NCBI RefSeq assembly: GCF_002975175.1
Contig: NZ_PCNZ01000027.1
Span: forward strand, 1-58,561
Direction: 5' to 3'
Origin: Bacillus sp. MYb209
GTDB lineage: Bacteria; Bacillota; Bacilli; Bacillales; Bacillaceae_G
Length of the DNA: 58,561 nt
The position numbers were made by a program, and so were the translations under genes. Shown piece by piece: positions 10,340 through 19,336 of this stretch. The first letter of the stretch is position 1, and each line of letters begins with the position of its first letter. The notes beneath the pieces were generated by a model. It was given only the letters and a program-made list of their open reading frames with translations, was not told the DNA's origin and searched no databases.

Positions 10340-11797
10340 ATGGAAAAGCAAGTGAGAGTGCGCTATGCGCCAAGTCCAACAGGACACTTACATATCGGAA
10401 ATGCGCGTACGGCATTATTTAATTATTTATTTGCTCGTCATCAAGATGGTAAGTTTATTATTCGTATTGAAGATACTGATGTGAAACGTAATGTTGCTGG
10501 TGGAGAAGAAAGCCAATTAAAATACTTGAAATGGCTCGGTATGGACTGGGATGAAGGTGTTGATGTTGGTGGTGAATTTGGACCATATCGTCAAACAGAG
10601 CGTTTAGATATTTATAAAAAATTATATGAAGATTTATTAGAGCGTGATTTAGCTTACAAATGTTATATGACAGAAGAAGAGCTAGAGGCAGAGCGTGAAG
10701 GTCAAATCGCTCGTGGTGAAACACCGCGTTATGCAGGAAACCACCGTGATTTAACTGAGGAGCAAATTAAAGGATTTGAGGCTGAAGGCCGTATTCCAAG
10801 TATTCGCTTCCGCGTGCCGGCTGATAGCGACTACACGTTTAAAGATATCGTAAAAGATGAAGTTGCATTCCATTCAAATGATTTTGGTGATTTCGTTATC
10901 GTGAAAAAAGACGGAATTCCAACTTATAACTTTGCGGTAGCGGTAGATGATCACTTGATGGAGATTACACACGTGCTTCGTGGTGATGATCATATTTCAA
11001 ACACGCCAAAACAAATGATGATTTATGAAGCTTTCGGTTGGGATATCCCGCAATTCGGTCATATGACTTTAATTGTAAACGAAAGCCGTAAAAAGCTAAG
11101 TAAGCGTGACGAATCTATTATTCAATTTATTGAGCAATATAAAGAGCTTGGATATCTTCCAGAAGCAATCTTTAACTTTATTGCATTACTAGGTTGGTCA
11201 CCAGTAGGTGAAGAAGAAATCTTCTCTCAAGATGAGTTTATCAAAATGTTTGATGCAGCTCGTTTATCAAAATCACCTGCATTATTTGATTCTCAAAAAC
11301 TAAAATGGATGAACAACCAATATATGAAAAAACAAGATTTAGATACGGTTGTTGAACTAAGCTTACCGCATTTAGTGAAAGCGGGTCGCGTAGGTGAAAA
11401 CTTAAGCGAACAAGAACAAGCGTGGGTTCGTGATGTAATTGCTTTATATCATGACCAAATGAGCTTTGGAGCTGAAATTGTAGAGCTTTCTGAAATGTTC
11501 TTTAAAGATCATGTTGATCATGAAGAAGAGGGACAAGAAGTATTGAAAGGTGAACAAGTACCTGAAGTACTTCGTACATTTGCCGATCAATTAGAAGCTT
11601 TAGAAGTAATGGAGCCAGCGGCAGTTAAGGCGGCTATTAAAGCAGTTCAAAAGGAAACAGGACATAAAGGTAAAAACCTATTTATGCCAATCCGTGTTGC
11701 TACTACTGGACAAACACATGGTCCAGAGCTTCCTAACGCTATTGCTCTTCTTGGAAAAGAAAAAGTTTTAAATCGTATTCAAAAAGTAATTGGTTAA
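10340..11797 (+). CDS. gltX: Glutamyl-tRNA synthetase
   Basis: This class I synthetase charges tRNA-Glu and, in bacilli that lack GlnRS, also tRNA-Gln before amidation by GatCAB. The 485-aa protein has the HIGH-type motif [19 protein letters not shown] near residue 10, and the KMSKS-type KLSKRDE near residue 254. The ATG at 10340 has GGAAGGTG 8-9 nt before it and gives the family start [12 protein letters not shown]; an in-frame TTG-type extension from 10307 lacks an RBS and is rejected. The stop codon overlaps the -35 box of the downstream T-box promoter. Confidence 0.97.
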   Translation: MEKQVRVRYAPSPTGHLHIGNARTALFNYLFARHQDGKFIIRIEDTDVKRNVAGGEESQLKYLKWLGMDWDEGVDVGGEFGPYRQTERLDIYKKLYEDLLERDLAYKCYMTEEELEAEREGQIARGETPRYAGNHRDLTEEQIKGFEAEGRIPSIRFRVPADSDYTFKDIVKDEVAFHSNDFGDFVIVKKDGIPTYNFAVAVDDHLMEITHVLRGDDHISNTPKQMMIYEAFGWDIPQFGHMTLIVNESRKKLSKRDESIIQFIEQYKELGYLPEAIFNFIALLGWSPVGEEEIFSQDEFIKMFDAARLSKSPALFDSQKLKWMNNQYMKKQDLDTVVELSLPHLVKAGRVGENLSEQEQAWVRDVIALYHDQMSFGAEIVELSEMFFKDHVDHEEEGQEVLKGEQVPEVLRTFADQLEALEVMEPAAVKAAIKAVQKETGHKGKNLFMPIRVATTGQTHGPELPNAIALLGKEKVLNRIQKVIG

Positions 11798-11822
11798 CAT
11801 TTTCTAGGTTTAGCAATATAAT
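11794..11822 (+). promoter_or_regulatory. SigA promoter for the cysE-cysS T-box transcript
   Basis: TTAACA (11794-11799), a 17-bp spacer and TATAAT (11817-11822) make a near-consensus promoter whose -35 overlaps the gltX stop codon. Transcription would begin about 10-15 nt before the T-box stem I. Confidence 0.85.
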
Positions 11823-11839
11823 AAGTATACCTAAAATCT

Positions 11840-12117
11840 AATAAGGAAAAGCGACGAGAAGGAGAAGTAGAAAATCAGGCTTTTTACAGAGAGAACCACC
11901 CTTAGGCTGGAAGTGGTTTATAAGCGGATTTTTGAAATGCCCCTTCGAGTCTTCTGTTGAACAGCGAAGTATTTCGCGGAACGTCTTAGGGCGCAAAGTA
12001 AACAGAAGCGGTGTAAACCGTTATCATGGATGAGTTTGAGGCTTCTTTAGCCTAAACAGAGTGGAACCGCGCTTAAAAGGCGTCTCTGTCTATATGACAG
12101 AGACGTCTTTTTTTTAT
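11840..12117 (+). ncRNA. Cysteine-specific T-box leader
   Basis: This explains most of the ~430-nt gap between gltX and cysE. The T-box sequence GAGTGGAACCGCG sits at 12059-12071. The terminator stem GCGTCTCTGTC with GACAGAGACGTC and a long T-run follows at 12079-12117. On the 3' side of stem I the specifier loop reads GAAA-TGC-CCC, with TGC (Cys) at 11938-11940. Uncharged tRNA-Cys would stabilise the antiterminator and allow expression of cysE-cysS and downstream genes. Remaining bases to 12226 contain only the cysE RBS and no gene I can support. Confidence 0.93.
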
Positions 12118-12226
12118 ACCATGTAAATGGGTGTGAGTATAAGTTTTATCCCCTTGTATAAAGATTTAGGGGGAAGTGGGGGTTAGTTCACTCGAAAAAG
12201 GCAGCCCATAAAGGGAGGGAATATCG

Positions 12227-12892
12227 ATGTTTAAGAGGCTTCGGGAAGATATTGAAGTCGTTTTTGAACAGGATCCAGCGGCACGAAGTTATTTCGAAGT
12301 CATTTTAACTTACTCTGGATTACATGCAGTTTGGGCCCATCGAATTGCACATGCTTTTTATAAAAGGAATTTTTTCTTTCTTGCACGCTTTGTTTCACAA
12401 GTGAGTCGTTTTTTTACTGGCATTGAGATTCATCCAGGAGCAACTATTGGTCGTCGTTTTTTCATTGATCATGGAATGGGGGTTGTAATTGGAGAAACGT
12501 GTGAAATTGGCGAAAACGTAACAATTTATCAAGGTGTCACATTAGGTGGTACAGGTAAAGAAAAAGGAAAGAGGCACCCTACAATTCAGGATAATGTATT
12601 AATTGCAACAGGTGCTAAAGTACTAGGTTCTATTACTATTGGAGAGAATTCTAAAATTGGAGCAGGATCTGTCGTGTTAAAGGAAGTTCCTGCGCATTCT
12701 ACAGTTGTAGGTATACCTGGCCGAGTCGTTATTCAAAATGGAGTAAAGATTGGTCAAGAATTAAATCATTCTGATCTTCCGGATCCGATTTTTGATAAAT
12801 TAAAGGTTATGGAAGCAGAACTTGATAAATTGAGAAAGCAACTCGAAGTAAAGGTAGAAAGGAAAGATAAAAATGACTATTCACATTTATAA
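12227..12892 (+). CDS. cysE: Serine O-acetyltransferase CysE
   Basis: CysE acetylates serine with acetyl-CoA, the first committed step of cysteine synthesis. The 221-aa protein has an N-terminal helical part and a left-handed beta-helix of hexapeptide repeats from about residue 65 ([37 protein letters not shown]), with the catalytic His in DHGMG. It is first behind the Cys T-box. Placing supply of cysteine (CysE) and its use (CysS) under one tRNA-Cys sensor is coherent. The end overlaps cysS by 20 nt. Confidence 0.97.
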   Translation: MFKRLREDIEVVFEQDPAARSYFEVILTYSGLHAVWAHRIAHAFYKRNFFFLARFVSQVSRFFTGIEIHPGATIGRRFFIDHGMGVVIGETCEIGENVTIYQGVTLGGTGKEKGKRHPTIQDNVLIATGAKVLGSITIGENSKIGAGSVVLKEVPAHSTVVGIPGRVVIQNGVKIGQELNHSDLPDPIFDKLKVMEAELDKLRKQLEVKVERKDKNDYSHL

Positions 12893-14270
12893 TACGTTAA
12901 CGCGTCAAAAAGAAGAGTTTATGCCATTAGAAGAAAATAAGGTAAAGATGTATGTGTGCGGACCTACAGTGTATAACTACATTCACATTGGGAATGCAAG
13001 ACCACCTATGGTATTTGATACAGTACGCCGTTACTTAGAATATAAAGGATACGATGTGCAGTATGTATCTAACTTTACTGACGTGGATGATAAATTAATT
13101 AAGGCGGCAAACGAATTAGGTGAAGATGTACCAATAATTGCAGATCGTTTTGTTGAAGCTTACTTTGAAGATGTAACGGCACTAGGTTGCAAACATGCAA
13201 CGGTTCATCCACGTGTAACGGAAAATATGGATATCATTATTGAATTTATTCAAGAACTTGTGAATAAAGGGTATGCATATGAATCAGAAGGTGATGTGTA
13301 CTTTAAAACGAAAGAATTCGAAGGTTACGGTAAATTATCACATCAACCGATTGCAGAATTACGTCACGGTGCACGTATTGAAGTAGGAGAAAAGAAACAA
13401 GACCCTCTTGACTTTGCTTTATGGAAAGCTGCGAAAGAAGGGGAAATCTTCTGGGAAAGCCCTTGGGGGAAAGGACGCCCAGGGTGGCATATTGAATGCT
13501 CAGCAATGGCGCGTAAATATTTAGGGGATACAATTGATATTCATGCTGGTGGTCAAGATTTAGCATTTCCTCATCATGAAAATGAAATTGCGCAGTCTGA
13601 GGCGTTGACAGGAAAAACATTTGCACGTTATTGGATGCATAATGGATATATTAATATTAATAACGAGAAGATGTCTAAGTCGCTTGGAAACTTCATTTTA
13701 GTTCATGATATCATTAAACAATATGATCCACAGTTAATCAGGTTCTTTATGCTATCGGTACATTACCGTCACCCAATTAACTTTAGCGAAGATTTATTGC
13801 AAAGTACTAATAATGGACTAGAAAGAATTAAAACAGCTTACGGTAACTTAAAGCATCGTATGGAAAGTAGTACGGATTTAACGGACCATAATGAAAAATG
13901 GTTAGCTGAAATGGAAAAGTTCCAGGTTGCATTCGAAGAAGCGATGGATGATGATTTCAATACGGCCAATGCGATTACTGAATTATATAACGTAGCAAAT
14001 CACGCAAATCAATATTTGTTAGAAGAACATACTTCTAAAGTTGTAATTGAAGCGTATGTAAAACAACTTGAAACATTATTTAGTATTTTAGGATTAGAAT
14101 TAGCACAAGAAGAGTTGCTTGATGAAGAAATTGAAGTACTAATCCAAAAGCGTATTGAAGCTCGTCAAAATCGTGACTTCGCATTATCTGATCAAATTCG
14201 CGATGATTTAAAAGGACGTAATATTATTTTAGAAGATACCGCTCAAGGTACAAGATGGAAAAGAGGATAA
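12873..14270 (+). CDS. cysS: Cysteinyl-tRNA synthetase
   Basis: This 465-aa class I enzyme attaches cysteine to tRNA-Cys. The HIGH motif lies in [12 protein letters not shown] at ~31-42 and the KMSKS motif in EKMSKSLGN at ~264-272. Zinc-site residues are present: C29 (CGPTVY), C209 in HIECSAMA and HHENE. It overlaps cysE by 20 nt, with AGAAAGGAAAG as RBS inside the cysE end, which indicates translational coupling. It is followed after 2 nt by mrnC. Confidence 0.97.
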   Translation: MTIHIYNTLTRQKEEFMPLEENKVKMYVCGPTVYNYIHIGNARPPMVFDTVRRYLEYKGYDVQYVSNFTDVDDKLIKAANELGEDVPIIADRFVEAYFEDVTALGCKHATVHPRVTENMDIIIEFIQELVNKGYAYESEGDVYFKTKEFEGYGKLSHQPIAELRHGARIEVGEKKQDPLDFALWKAAKEGEIFWESPWGKGRPGWHIECSAMARKYLGDTIDIHAGGQDLAFPHHENEIAQSEALTGKTFARYWMHNGYININNEKMSKSLGNFILVHDIIKQYDPQLIRFFMLSVHYRHPINFSEDLLQSTNNGLERIKTAYGNLKHRMESSTDLTDHNEKWLAEMEKFQVAFEEAMDDDFNTANAITELYNVANHANQYLLEEHTSKVVIEAYVKQLETLFSILGLELAQEELLDEEIEVLIQKRIEARQNRDFALSDQIRDDLKGRNIILEDTAQGTRWKRG

Positions 14271-14272
14271 GA

Positions 14273-14680
14273 ATGATTGATGCAAAGCAATTGAACAGCT
14301 TAGCGTTAGCGTATATGGGTGATGCGGTATATGAACAATATATCCGCTATCACCTCCTTCAAAAAGGGAAAGTTCGCCCTAATCAATTACATCGCTTAGG
14401 GACGAGCTTTGTTTCGGCAAAAGCACAGGCGAAAGTTGTTTATCATTTATTAGAGACGGCATTTTTGACAGAAGAAGAAGAGGCGGTATTAAGAAGAGGG
14501 CGTAATGCGAATTCGGGTACTGTTCCGAAAAATACAGATGTACAAACATATCGACACAGTACAGCCTTTGAAGCGCTAATCGGTTATCATCACTTGTTGA
14601 ATAATCGTGAAAGATTGGACGAGATTGTATATAAGGCGATTGACGTTTTGGAAGAAAAGGAAGGGAGCACATCATCATGA
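14273..14680 (+). CDS. mrnC: Mini-ribonuclease III (MrnC)
   Basis: The 135-aa protein is an RNase III catalytic domain without the dsRNA-binding domain. The signature [12 protein letters not shown] is at ~13-24 and a C-terminal [12 protein letters not shown] carries the second acidic site. In B. subtilis it matures the ends of 23S rRNA. The ATG at 14273 has AAGAGGATAAG in front. A longer reading from 14255 overlaps cysS and is less likely. It overlaps rlmB by 4 nt (ATGA), so the two rRNA-maturation genes are coupled. Confidence 0.93.
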   Translation: MIDAKQLNSLALAYMGDAVYEQYIRYHLLQKGKVRPNQLHRLGTSFVSAKAQAKVVYHLLETAFLTEEEEAVLRRGRNANSGTVPKNTDVQTYRHSTAFEALIGYHHLLNNRERLDEIVYKAIDVLEEKEGSTSS

Positions 14681-15420
14681 GTAGTGAATATATTATCGGA
14701 CGTAACCCTGTAATTGAAGCTTTAAGAGCGGGGCGAGATATTAATAAAATTTTGGTAGCGGAAGGTGCTGCCAAAGGACAAGTGCAGATTGTACTAGCAT
14801 TAGCAAAAGAGAATAAGGTTATTTTGCAACACGCACCAAAGAAGAAATTAGATCAATTGGTTGAGGGAAATCATCAAGGTGTAATTGCTCAAGTAGCTGC
14901 ATATCAATATGCTGAGTTAGAGGATTTGTTTAAATTAGCAGAAAAACGTAATGAAGACCCGTTCTTCTTAATTTTAGATGAAATTGAAGACCCGCATAAC
15001 TTAGGTTCTATTATGCGTACTGCGGATGCAACAGGGGCTCATGGGGTTATTATTCCAAAAAGAAGAGCGGTGGGACTTACAGCGTCAGTTGCGAAAGCGT
15101 CGACTGGGGCAATTGAATATATTCCTGTTGCACGTGTAACAAATTTATCGCGTACAATTGATGAATTAAAAGAACGTGGACTTTGGATTGCTGGTACAGA
15201 TGCCAAAGGGAAAACAGATTACCGTAATTTAGATGGTAATATGCCAATCGGTCTAGTAATTGGTAGTGAAGGAAAAGGTATGAGTCGTATTATTGGTGAA
15301 AAGTGTGATTTCCTAATTACTTTACCGATGGTCGGTAAAGTTACATCCTTAAATGCTTCAGTAGCCGCAAGTTTGTTAATGTATGAGGTATATCGTAAAC
15401 GTCACGAAATTGGTAAATAA
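14677..15420 (+). CDS. rlmB: 23S rRNA 2'-O-ribose methyltransferase, TrmH/RlmB family
   Basis: This 247-aa SPOUT methyltransferase is of the SpoU class. The N-terminal substrate-binding domain starts [14 protein letters not shown]. The catalytic knot shows motif 1 [14 protein letters not shown], motif 2 [12 protein letters not shown] and motif 3 [24 protein letters not shown]. coli RlmB modifies G2251 in the peptidyl-transferase centre; the exact site here is inferred from family membership. It overlaps mrnC by 4 nt and is 3 nt before rae1. Confidence 0.93.
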   Translation: MSSEYIIGRNPVIEALRAGRDINKILVAEGAAKGQVQIVLALAKENKVILQHAPKKKLDQLVEGNHQGVIAQVAAYQYAELEDLFKLAEKRNEDPFFLILDEIEDPHNLGSIMRTADATGAHGVIIPKRRAVGLTASVAKASTGAIEYIPVARVTNLSRTIDELKERGLWIAGTDAKGKTDYRNLDGNMPIGLVIGSEGKGMSRIIGEKCDFLITLPMVGKVTSLNASVAASLLMYEVYRKRHEIGK

Positions 15421-15423
15421 AAA

Positions 15424-15936
15424 ATGGACGATATTTTAATCGTTGACGGTTACAACATTATCGGAGCTTGGGGAGACTTGAAGAAACTGCGGGATGTAGA
15501 TTTACAATCATCAAGAGACGCGCTTATTGATAAGATGGCGGATTATCAAGGCTATACAGGCACAAAGGTAATGATTGTCTTTGATGCCTATACAGTCTAT
15601 GGTATTGAAAAAAAGATGAAACAATCGCGGGTGGAAGTAATATTCACGAGAAAGAATCAAACTGCAGATGAAAAGATAGAACAACTTGCGATTGAGCTTA
15701 GAAATATAAATACACAAATATACGTTGCAACTTCGGATTATACGGAGCAATGGATTATATTTGCGCAAGGTGCACTTCGAAAATCTGCACGTGAATTAGA
15801 GTTAGAAGTGCAAGCGATGGAACAACAAGTAAGAAGGTGTACAAAAGATACGAAAGAAAAGCAACCCGCCATGCGAAAGATATTTAGCGAAGATATTACA
15901 GAAAAATTAGAAAAATTAAGGAGAGGAGAGCGTTGA
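15424..15936 (+). CDS. rae1: Ribosome-associated endonuclease Rae1 (YacP, NYN domain)
   Basis: The 170-aa protein has a NYN/PIN-like fold: ILIVDGYNIIGAW at the N-terminus with the catalytic Asp, VMIVFDAY, and ATSDYTEQ with a further acidic residue. In B. subtilis Rae1 enters the ribosomal A site and cuts mRNA in a translation-dependent way. It is the last gene of the T-box-led operon, only 4 nt ahead of the sigH promoter -35. Confidence 0.92.
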   Translation: MDDILIVDGYNIIGAWGDLKKLRDVDLQSSRDALIDKMADYQGYTGTKVMIVFDAYTVYGIEKKMKQSRVEVIFTRKNQTADEKIEQLAIELRNINTQIYVATSDYTEQWIIFAQGALRKSARELELEVQAMEQQVRRCTKDTKEKQPAMRKIFSEDITEKLEKLRRGER

Positions 15937-15940
15937 AGCA

Positions 15941-15970
15941 TTGACGCTCTTTATCTTTTTACTGTATAAT
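15941..15970 (+). promoter_or_regulatory. SigA promoter of sigH
   Basis: TTGACG (15941-15946), an 18-bp spacer and TATAAT (15965-15970) lie between rae1 and sigH. In B. subtilis the sigH promoter is SigA-dependent and repressed by AbrB, so a similar control is plausible. AbrB sites have no simple consensus and cannot be called by eye. Confidence 0.75.
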
Positions 15971-16003
15971 ATTGCTAAATATATAGCGGTCGGAGGGATC
16001 AAG

Positions 16004-16663
16004 GTGGAAGCAGGCTTCGTAAGTATAGGCGACGTTACATTTCGTGATTTAGAGGATGAGGCAATCGTTGAGTTAGTTCGAAAAGGTAATACTGACGCTC
16101 TAGAATATTTAATTCACAAATATAAGAACTTTGTTCGCGCGAAATCAAGATCTTATTTCTTAGTGGGTGCCGATCGAGAAGATATTGTTCAAGAAGGTAT
16201 GATTGGATTGTTTAAAGCCATTCGTGATTATAAAGGGGACAAGCTGTCTTCGTTCAAAGCATTTGCTGAGCTGTGTATCACTCGACAAATTATTACCGCT
16301 ATTAAAACAGCAACAAGGCAAAAGCATATTCCGTTAAATTCGTATGTGTCTTTAGACAAGCCAATTTACGATGAGGAATCTGATCGAACACTATTAGATG
16401 TTATTTCGGAAGCGAAAGTAACTGATCCAGAAGAGATGATTATAAGTAAGGAAGAATATACAGACATAGAATCAAAAATATCTGAATTATTAAGCGATTT
16501 AGAAAGAAAAGTACTCTCTTTATACTTAGATGGTCGTTCCTATCAAGAAATTTCAGAACAGTTAAACAGGCATGTGAAATCCATTGATAACGCATTGCAG
16601 CGTGTGAAAAGGAAATTAGAAAGATATATGGAGATGAGAGAGAGTACAACTTTAAATTCATAG
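16004..16663 (+). CDS. sigH: RNA polymerase sigma-H factor (Spo0H)
   Basis: SigH drives transition-state and early sporulation genes. The 219-aa protein has region 2 (NFVRAKSRSYFLVGADREDIVQEGMIGLF region, ~residues 43-70) and region 4 with helix-turn-helix (LYLDGRSYQEISEQL, ~175-190). The GTG at 16004 has GGAGGGATC before it and gives the family start. An upstream in-frame TTG at 15941 falls inside the promoter and is rejected. A small terminator follows. Confidence 0.95.
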   Translation: MEAGFVSIGDVTFRDLEDEAIVELVRKGNTDALEYLIHKYKNFVRAKSRSYFLVGADREDIVQEGMIGLFKAIRDYKGDKLSSFKAFAELCITRQIITAIKTATRQKHIPLNSYVSLDKPIYDEESDRTLLDVISEAKVTDPEEMIISKEEYTDIESKISELLSDLERKVLSLYLDGRSYQEISEQLNRHVKSIDNALQRVKRKLERYMEMRESTTLNS

Positions 16664-16672
16664 CAAGTGCCG

Positions 16673-16703
16673 CAGGTGTAAAATAATTCACCTGTTTTCT
16701 TTT
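16673..16703 (+). terminator. Terminator after sigH
   Basis: CAGGTG (16673-16678) pairs with CACCTG (16689-16694), followed by TTTTCTTTTT. The loop is 10 nt and the stem short, so efficiency may be modest. Confidence 0.65.
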
Positions 16704-16728
16704 TGCGAAGAGAGTGAAAGTCATGACA

Positions 16729-16758
16729 TTGACATTATCTTTTGTTGTATGATACATT
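16729..16758 (+). promoter_or_regulatory. Candidate promoter of rpmG-secE(-nusG)
   Basis: A perfect -35 TTGACA (16729-16734) is followed after 18 bp by TACATT (16753-16758). The -10 box is weak; a TATGAT at 16748 is too close. The position just after the sigH terminator supports a promoter here. Confidence 0.5.
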
Positions 16759-16793
16759 TTTAGGGACATAATGTTACAAGGTTGGTGTAACTA

Positions 16794-16940
16794 ATGAGGA
16801 AAAAAGTTGTACTCTCATGTGAAGAGTGTAAAAATCGAAACTACTCTACGATGAAAGATACGAGCTCAGTAGAGCGACTTGAGATAAAGAAGTTTTGTAA
16901 AACATGCAATAAGCATACAGTTCACAAAGAAACAAAATAA
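16794..16940 (+). CDS. rpmG: 50S ribosomal protein L33 (zinc-binding form)
   Basis: This 48-aa protein reads [17 protein letters not shown] at its start. It has two CxxC pairs (C9/C12 and C35/C38), making it a C+ zinc-ribbon L33. It is too short for most ORF cut-offs. Bacilli carry more than one L33 paralogue, so the suffix (such as rpmGB) is left open. It precedes secE by 23 nt, the usual L33-SecE-NusG order. Confidence 0.93.
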   Translation: MRKKVVLSCEECKNRNYSTMKDTSSVERLEIKKFCKTCNKHTVHKETK

Positions 16941-16963
16941 ATAATACACTGGAGGTCCCGTAG

Positions 16964-17143
16964 ATGCGTTTAACGAACTTTTTCGGCGATGTAGGTCGCG
17001 AAATGAAAAAAGTAAGTTGGCCTAAAAAAGATGAATTACTCCGCTCAACAACGACTGTTATCGCGACAGTTGTGTTCTTTGCGATTTTCTTCGCAGTAGT
17101 TGATATGGGCATTTCTTCTTTAATTCGGTTAATTCTTGGTTAA
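16964..17143 (+). CDS. secE: Preprotein translocase subunit SecE
   Basis: The 59-aa protein has the amphipathic helix EMKKVSWPKKDELLRST (~13-29), the family hallmark, and one transmembrane segment (VIATVVFFAIFFAVVDMGI, ~32-50). It clamps SecY in the membrane. This is the short single-span form of Gram-positives. GGAGGTCCC precedes the ATG. Confidence 0.95.
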   Translation: MRLTNFFGDVGREMKKVSWPKKDELLRSTTTVIATVVFFAIFFAVVDMGISSLIRLILG

Positions 17144-17146
17144 TTC

Positions 17147-17177
17147 TTGAATAAGAAGCACTTATCCATGATATAAT
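17147..17177 (+). promoter_or_regulatory. Possible promoter ahead of nusG
   Basis: TTGAAT (17147-17152) and TATAAT (17172-17177) are separated by 19 bp, longer than optimal. If used, its transcript would meet the small hairpin at 17198 before nusG. Confidence 0.4.
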
Positions 17178-17197
17178 GTTATTTATAAGAACTGTGT

Positions 17198-17221
17198 AAA
17201 AGCCCGGTGAACGGGTTTTTT
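17198..17221 (+). terminator. Attenuator-like terminator before nusG
   Basis: AAAAGCCCG (17198-17206) pairs with CGGGTTTTT (17212-17220) across a 5-nt loop and continues as a T-run. It sits between secE and nusG, so it can limit readthrough into nusG. Confidence 0.75.
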
Positions 17222-17274
17222 CATTTGCGCAAAAAAATGTACGTCAGGGAGGGAAGGACGCTCGTCCTAAATGA

Positions 17275-17808
17275 ATGGAAAAAAGTTGGTATGTTGTCCA
17301 TACTTATTCTGGATATGAAAATAAAGTAAAGGCAAACCTAGAGAAACGTGTAGAATCAATGGGTATGCAAGATAAAATTTTCCGTGTTGTTGTCCCGGAA
17401 GAAGTAGAAGTAGAAATGAAAAATGGTAAAGAAAAAATAACGAAAAGAAAAGTGTTCCCAGGTTACGTATTAGTAGAACTAATCATGACTGACGACTCTT
17501 GGTATGTTGTTCGTAATACGCCAGGTGTAACAGGTTTTGTCGGTTCTTCTGGTTCAGGATCTAAACCATCGCCTCTATTAGAAGAGGAAGTTGTTACCAT
17601 CATGAAGCATATGGGAATGGACAATGAAGTGGTTGATTTCGAATTTGAACTTCATGAAACAGTGCGTGTAAATGAAGGGCCATTCGCGGATTATACAGGT
17701 GCGATTGAAGAAATTGATGTGGAAAAGAAAAAAGTTAGCGTGCTTGTAGACATGTTTGGTCGCGAGACTCCGGTTGAACTTGATTTCCATCAAATTGAAA
17801 AATTATAA
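17275..17808 (+). CDS. nusG: Transcription elongation and pausing factor NusG
   Basis: The 177-aa protein has an NGN domain (~1-110) beginning WYVVHTYSGYENKVK and containing VFPGYVLVEL and VRNTPGVTGFVGS, then a KOW domain (VNEGPFADYTGAIEEID, ~129-145). NusG binds the RNA polymerase clamp and, in Bacillus, promotes sequence-specific pausing. The ATG is 4 nt after a different-frame ATG; GGGAGGGAAGG lies upstream at some distance. Confidence 0.97.
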   Translation: MEKSWYVVHTYSGYENKVKANLEKRVESMGMQDKIFRVVVPEEVEVEMKNGKEKITKRKVFPGYVLVELIMTDDSWYVVRNTPGVTGFVGSSGSGSKPSPLLEEEVVTIMKHMGMDNEVVDFEFELHETVRVNEGPFADYTGAIEEIDVEKKKVSVLVDMFGRETPVELDFHQIEKL

Positions 17809-17858
17809 AATGAAACTTGAAATGAATTGTAAAAAGTGATAATATCTTTTAAGTCAGT

Positions 17859-17886
17859 ACGTCTTCGGTAACGGAGACGTTTTTTG
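17859..17886 (+). terminator. Terminator after nusG
   Basis: ACGTCTTCG (17859-17867) pairs with CGGAGACGT (17872-17880) over a 4-nt loop and is followed by a T-run. It isolates nusG from rplK. Confidence 0.85.
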
Positions 17887-17892
17887 AAAAAG

Positions 17893-17913
17893 ATTTTATC
17901 ATTATGATAAAAT
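17893..17913. repeat. 21-bp perfect palindrome upstream of rplK
   Basis: ATTTTATCAT-T-ATGATAAAAT is a perfect inverted repeat with a single central base. It lies just after the nusG terminator, within the likely rplK promoter region (TTGAAA at 17884 and GATAAA at 17906, 16-bp spacer, overlapping the palindrome). The size and symmetry resemble an operator for a dimeric repressor. I cannot assign a regulator. Confidence 0.6.
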
Positions 17914-17976
17914 ATGAAGTGGGAGGGCAAATCACTGCCCAATTGACCACATCACGGACTTAAGGAGGTGTGTCTC

Positions 17977-18402
17977 GTGGCTAAAAAGGTAATTAAAATG
18001 GTAAAACTTCAGATTCCTGCAGGTAAAGCTAATCCAGCTCCGCCGGTTGGTCCAGCATTAGGACAAGCAGGTGTTAACATCATGGGCTTCTGTAAAGAGT
18101 TTAACGCTCGTACAGCTGATCAAGCTGGTCTTATCATCCCTGTTGAAATTACGGTATTTGAGGACCGTTCATTCACTTTCATTACTAAAACTCCTCCTGC
18201 TGCTGTTCTTCTTAAGAAAGTAGCTGGTATTGAGTCTGGTTCTGGTGAACCAAACCGTAATAAAGTGGCAACTGTTAAGCGTGATAAAGTACGCGAAATC
18301 GCTGAAACTAAAATGCCTGACCTAAACGCTGCTAGTGTAGAAGCTGCAATGCGTATGGTTGAAGGTACTGCGCGCAGTATGGGCATCGTTATCGAAGACT
18401 AA
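17977..18402 (+). CDS. rplK: 50S ribosomal protein L11
   Basis: The 141-aa L11 binds the GTPase-associated centre of 23S rRNA and is needed for RelA activation on stalled ribosomes. Motifs include the proline-rich [22 protein letters not shown]-terminus and the C-terminal RNA-binding [11 protein letters not shown]. The GTG at 17977 follows AAGGAGGTG by 6 nt and gives VAKKVIK as start; the upstream in-frame GTG at 17968 overlaps the RBS. A hairpin (GGGC/GCCC, 17925-17940) lies in the 5' UTR. Confidence 0.97.
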
Positions 18403-18420
18403 TTCGATTTGTTTTTTTTA

Positions 18421-18461
18421 AAAAGGTTGCGGGTCTGGAATTCCAATTCGCAACCTTTATT
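18421..18461 (+). terminator. Hairpin terminator or attenuator between rplK and rplA
   Basis: AAAAGGTTGCG (18421-18431) pairs with CGCAACCTTT (18449-18458); the loop region GGTCTGGAATTCCAATT contains its own small stem. The T-run is short (TTTATTAT), and no clear promoter follows before rplA, so partial readthrough is likely. Confidence 0.7.
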
Positions 18462-18491
18462 ATCGTAAATGATTATCGTTTTTAAATAAAT

Positions 18492-18562
18492 GGATGGGCG
18501 CACATCCTCGGGGGTTCCCGAAATGAAGGCGTAAACGTGGGAGGTTATTCCGCTAAAACCAC
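18492..18562 (+). promoter_or_regulatory. Structured leader ahead of rplA
   Basis: Three hairpins are visible in sequence: GGATG/CATCC (18492-18507), CGGG/CCCG (18509-18520) and GTGG...CCAC (18537-18562), all before the rplA RBS. L1 regulates its own operon in several bacteria by binding an mRNA mimic of its rRNA site, so an L1-responsive leader is a reasonable inference, not shown here. Confidence 0.45.
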
Positions 18563-18581
18563 ATTCAAGGAGGAAACAAAA

Positions 18582-19274
18582 ATGGCTAAAAGAGGTAAAA
18601 AGTACGTAGAAGCTGCAAAGCTTGTTGATCGTGCATCTGCTTACTCTGCAACAGAAGCAGTAGAATTAGTAAAGAAAACAAACACAGCTAAATTTGATGC
18701 AACTGTAGAAGCTGCATTCCGTTTAGGTGTTGACCCTAAGAAAGCTGACCAACAAATTCGTGGTGCAGTTGTTCTTCCACACGGTACTGGTAAAGTACAA
18801 CGTGTATTAGTATTCGCTAAAGGCGAAAAAGCAAAAGAAGCTGAAGCTGCTGGCGCTGACTTCGTAGGCGATGCTGATTACATCGGTAAAATCCAACAAG
18901 GTTGGTTCGGTTTCGATGTAGTAGTAGCAACTCCTGACATGATGGGTGAAGTTGGTAAACTTGGTCGTGTATTAGGACCTAAAGGTTTAATGCCAAACCC
19001 TAAAACTGGAACAGTTACTTTCGATGTAACTAAAGCTGTTAACGAAATCAAAGCTGGTAAAGTTGAATACCGCGTTGATAAAGCTGGTAACATCCACGTT
19101 CCAATTGGTAAAGTATCTTTCGAAGATGCTAAATTAGTAGAAAACTTCAAGACAATTGCTGACACGCTACAAAAAGCTAAGCCAGCTGCTGCAAAAGGTA
19201 CTTACATGAAGAACGCAACTGTTGCTTCTACAATGGGACCTGGCGTACGCGTAGACGTTTCTACACTTGCGTAA
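18582..19274 (+). CDS. rplA: 50S ribosomal protein L1
   Basis: This 230-aa protein forms the L1 stalk, which moves deacylated tRNA out of the E site. It has the two-domain L1 fold, with [15 protein letters not shown] in the insert domain and the hallmark [19 protein letters not shown] near residues 127-145. The ATG at 18582 has AAGGAGGAAAC before it. An upstream in-frame GTG at 18537 lies in the leader hairpin and is rejected. Confidence 0.97.
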   Translation: MAKRGKKYVEAAKLVDRASAYSATEAVELVKKTNTAKFDATVEAAFRLGVDPKKADQQIRGAVVLPHGTGKVQRVLVFAKGEKAKEAEAAGADFVGDADYIGKIQQGWFGFDVVVATPDMMGEVGKLGRVLGPKGLMPNPKTGTVTFDVTKAVNEIKAGKVEYRVDKAGNIHVPIGKVSFEDAKLVENFKTIADTLQKAKPAAAKGTYMKNATVASTMGPGVRVDVSTLA

Positions 19275-19284
19275 AAATTGGAAG

Positions 19285-19313
19285 TTGACTTCATAAAGAA
19301 GTTTTAATATAAT
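19285..19313 (+). promoter_or_regulatory. SigA promoter of rplJ-rplL
   Basis: TTGACT (19285-19290), a 17-bp spacer and TATAAT (19308-19313) sit immediately upstream of the L10 leader. Transcription would start near 19320, so the leader is included whole. Confidence 0.85.
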
Positions 19314-19336
19314 CATTTATGTTGTGAATTTAAATA

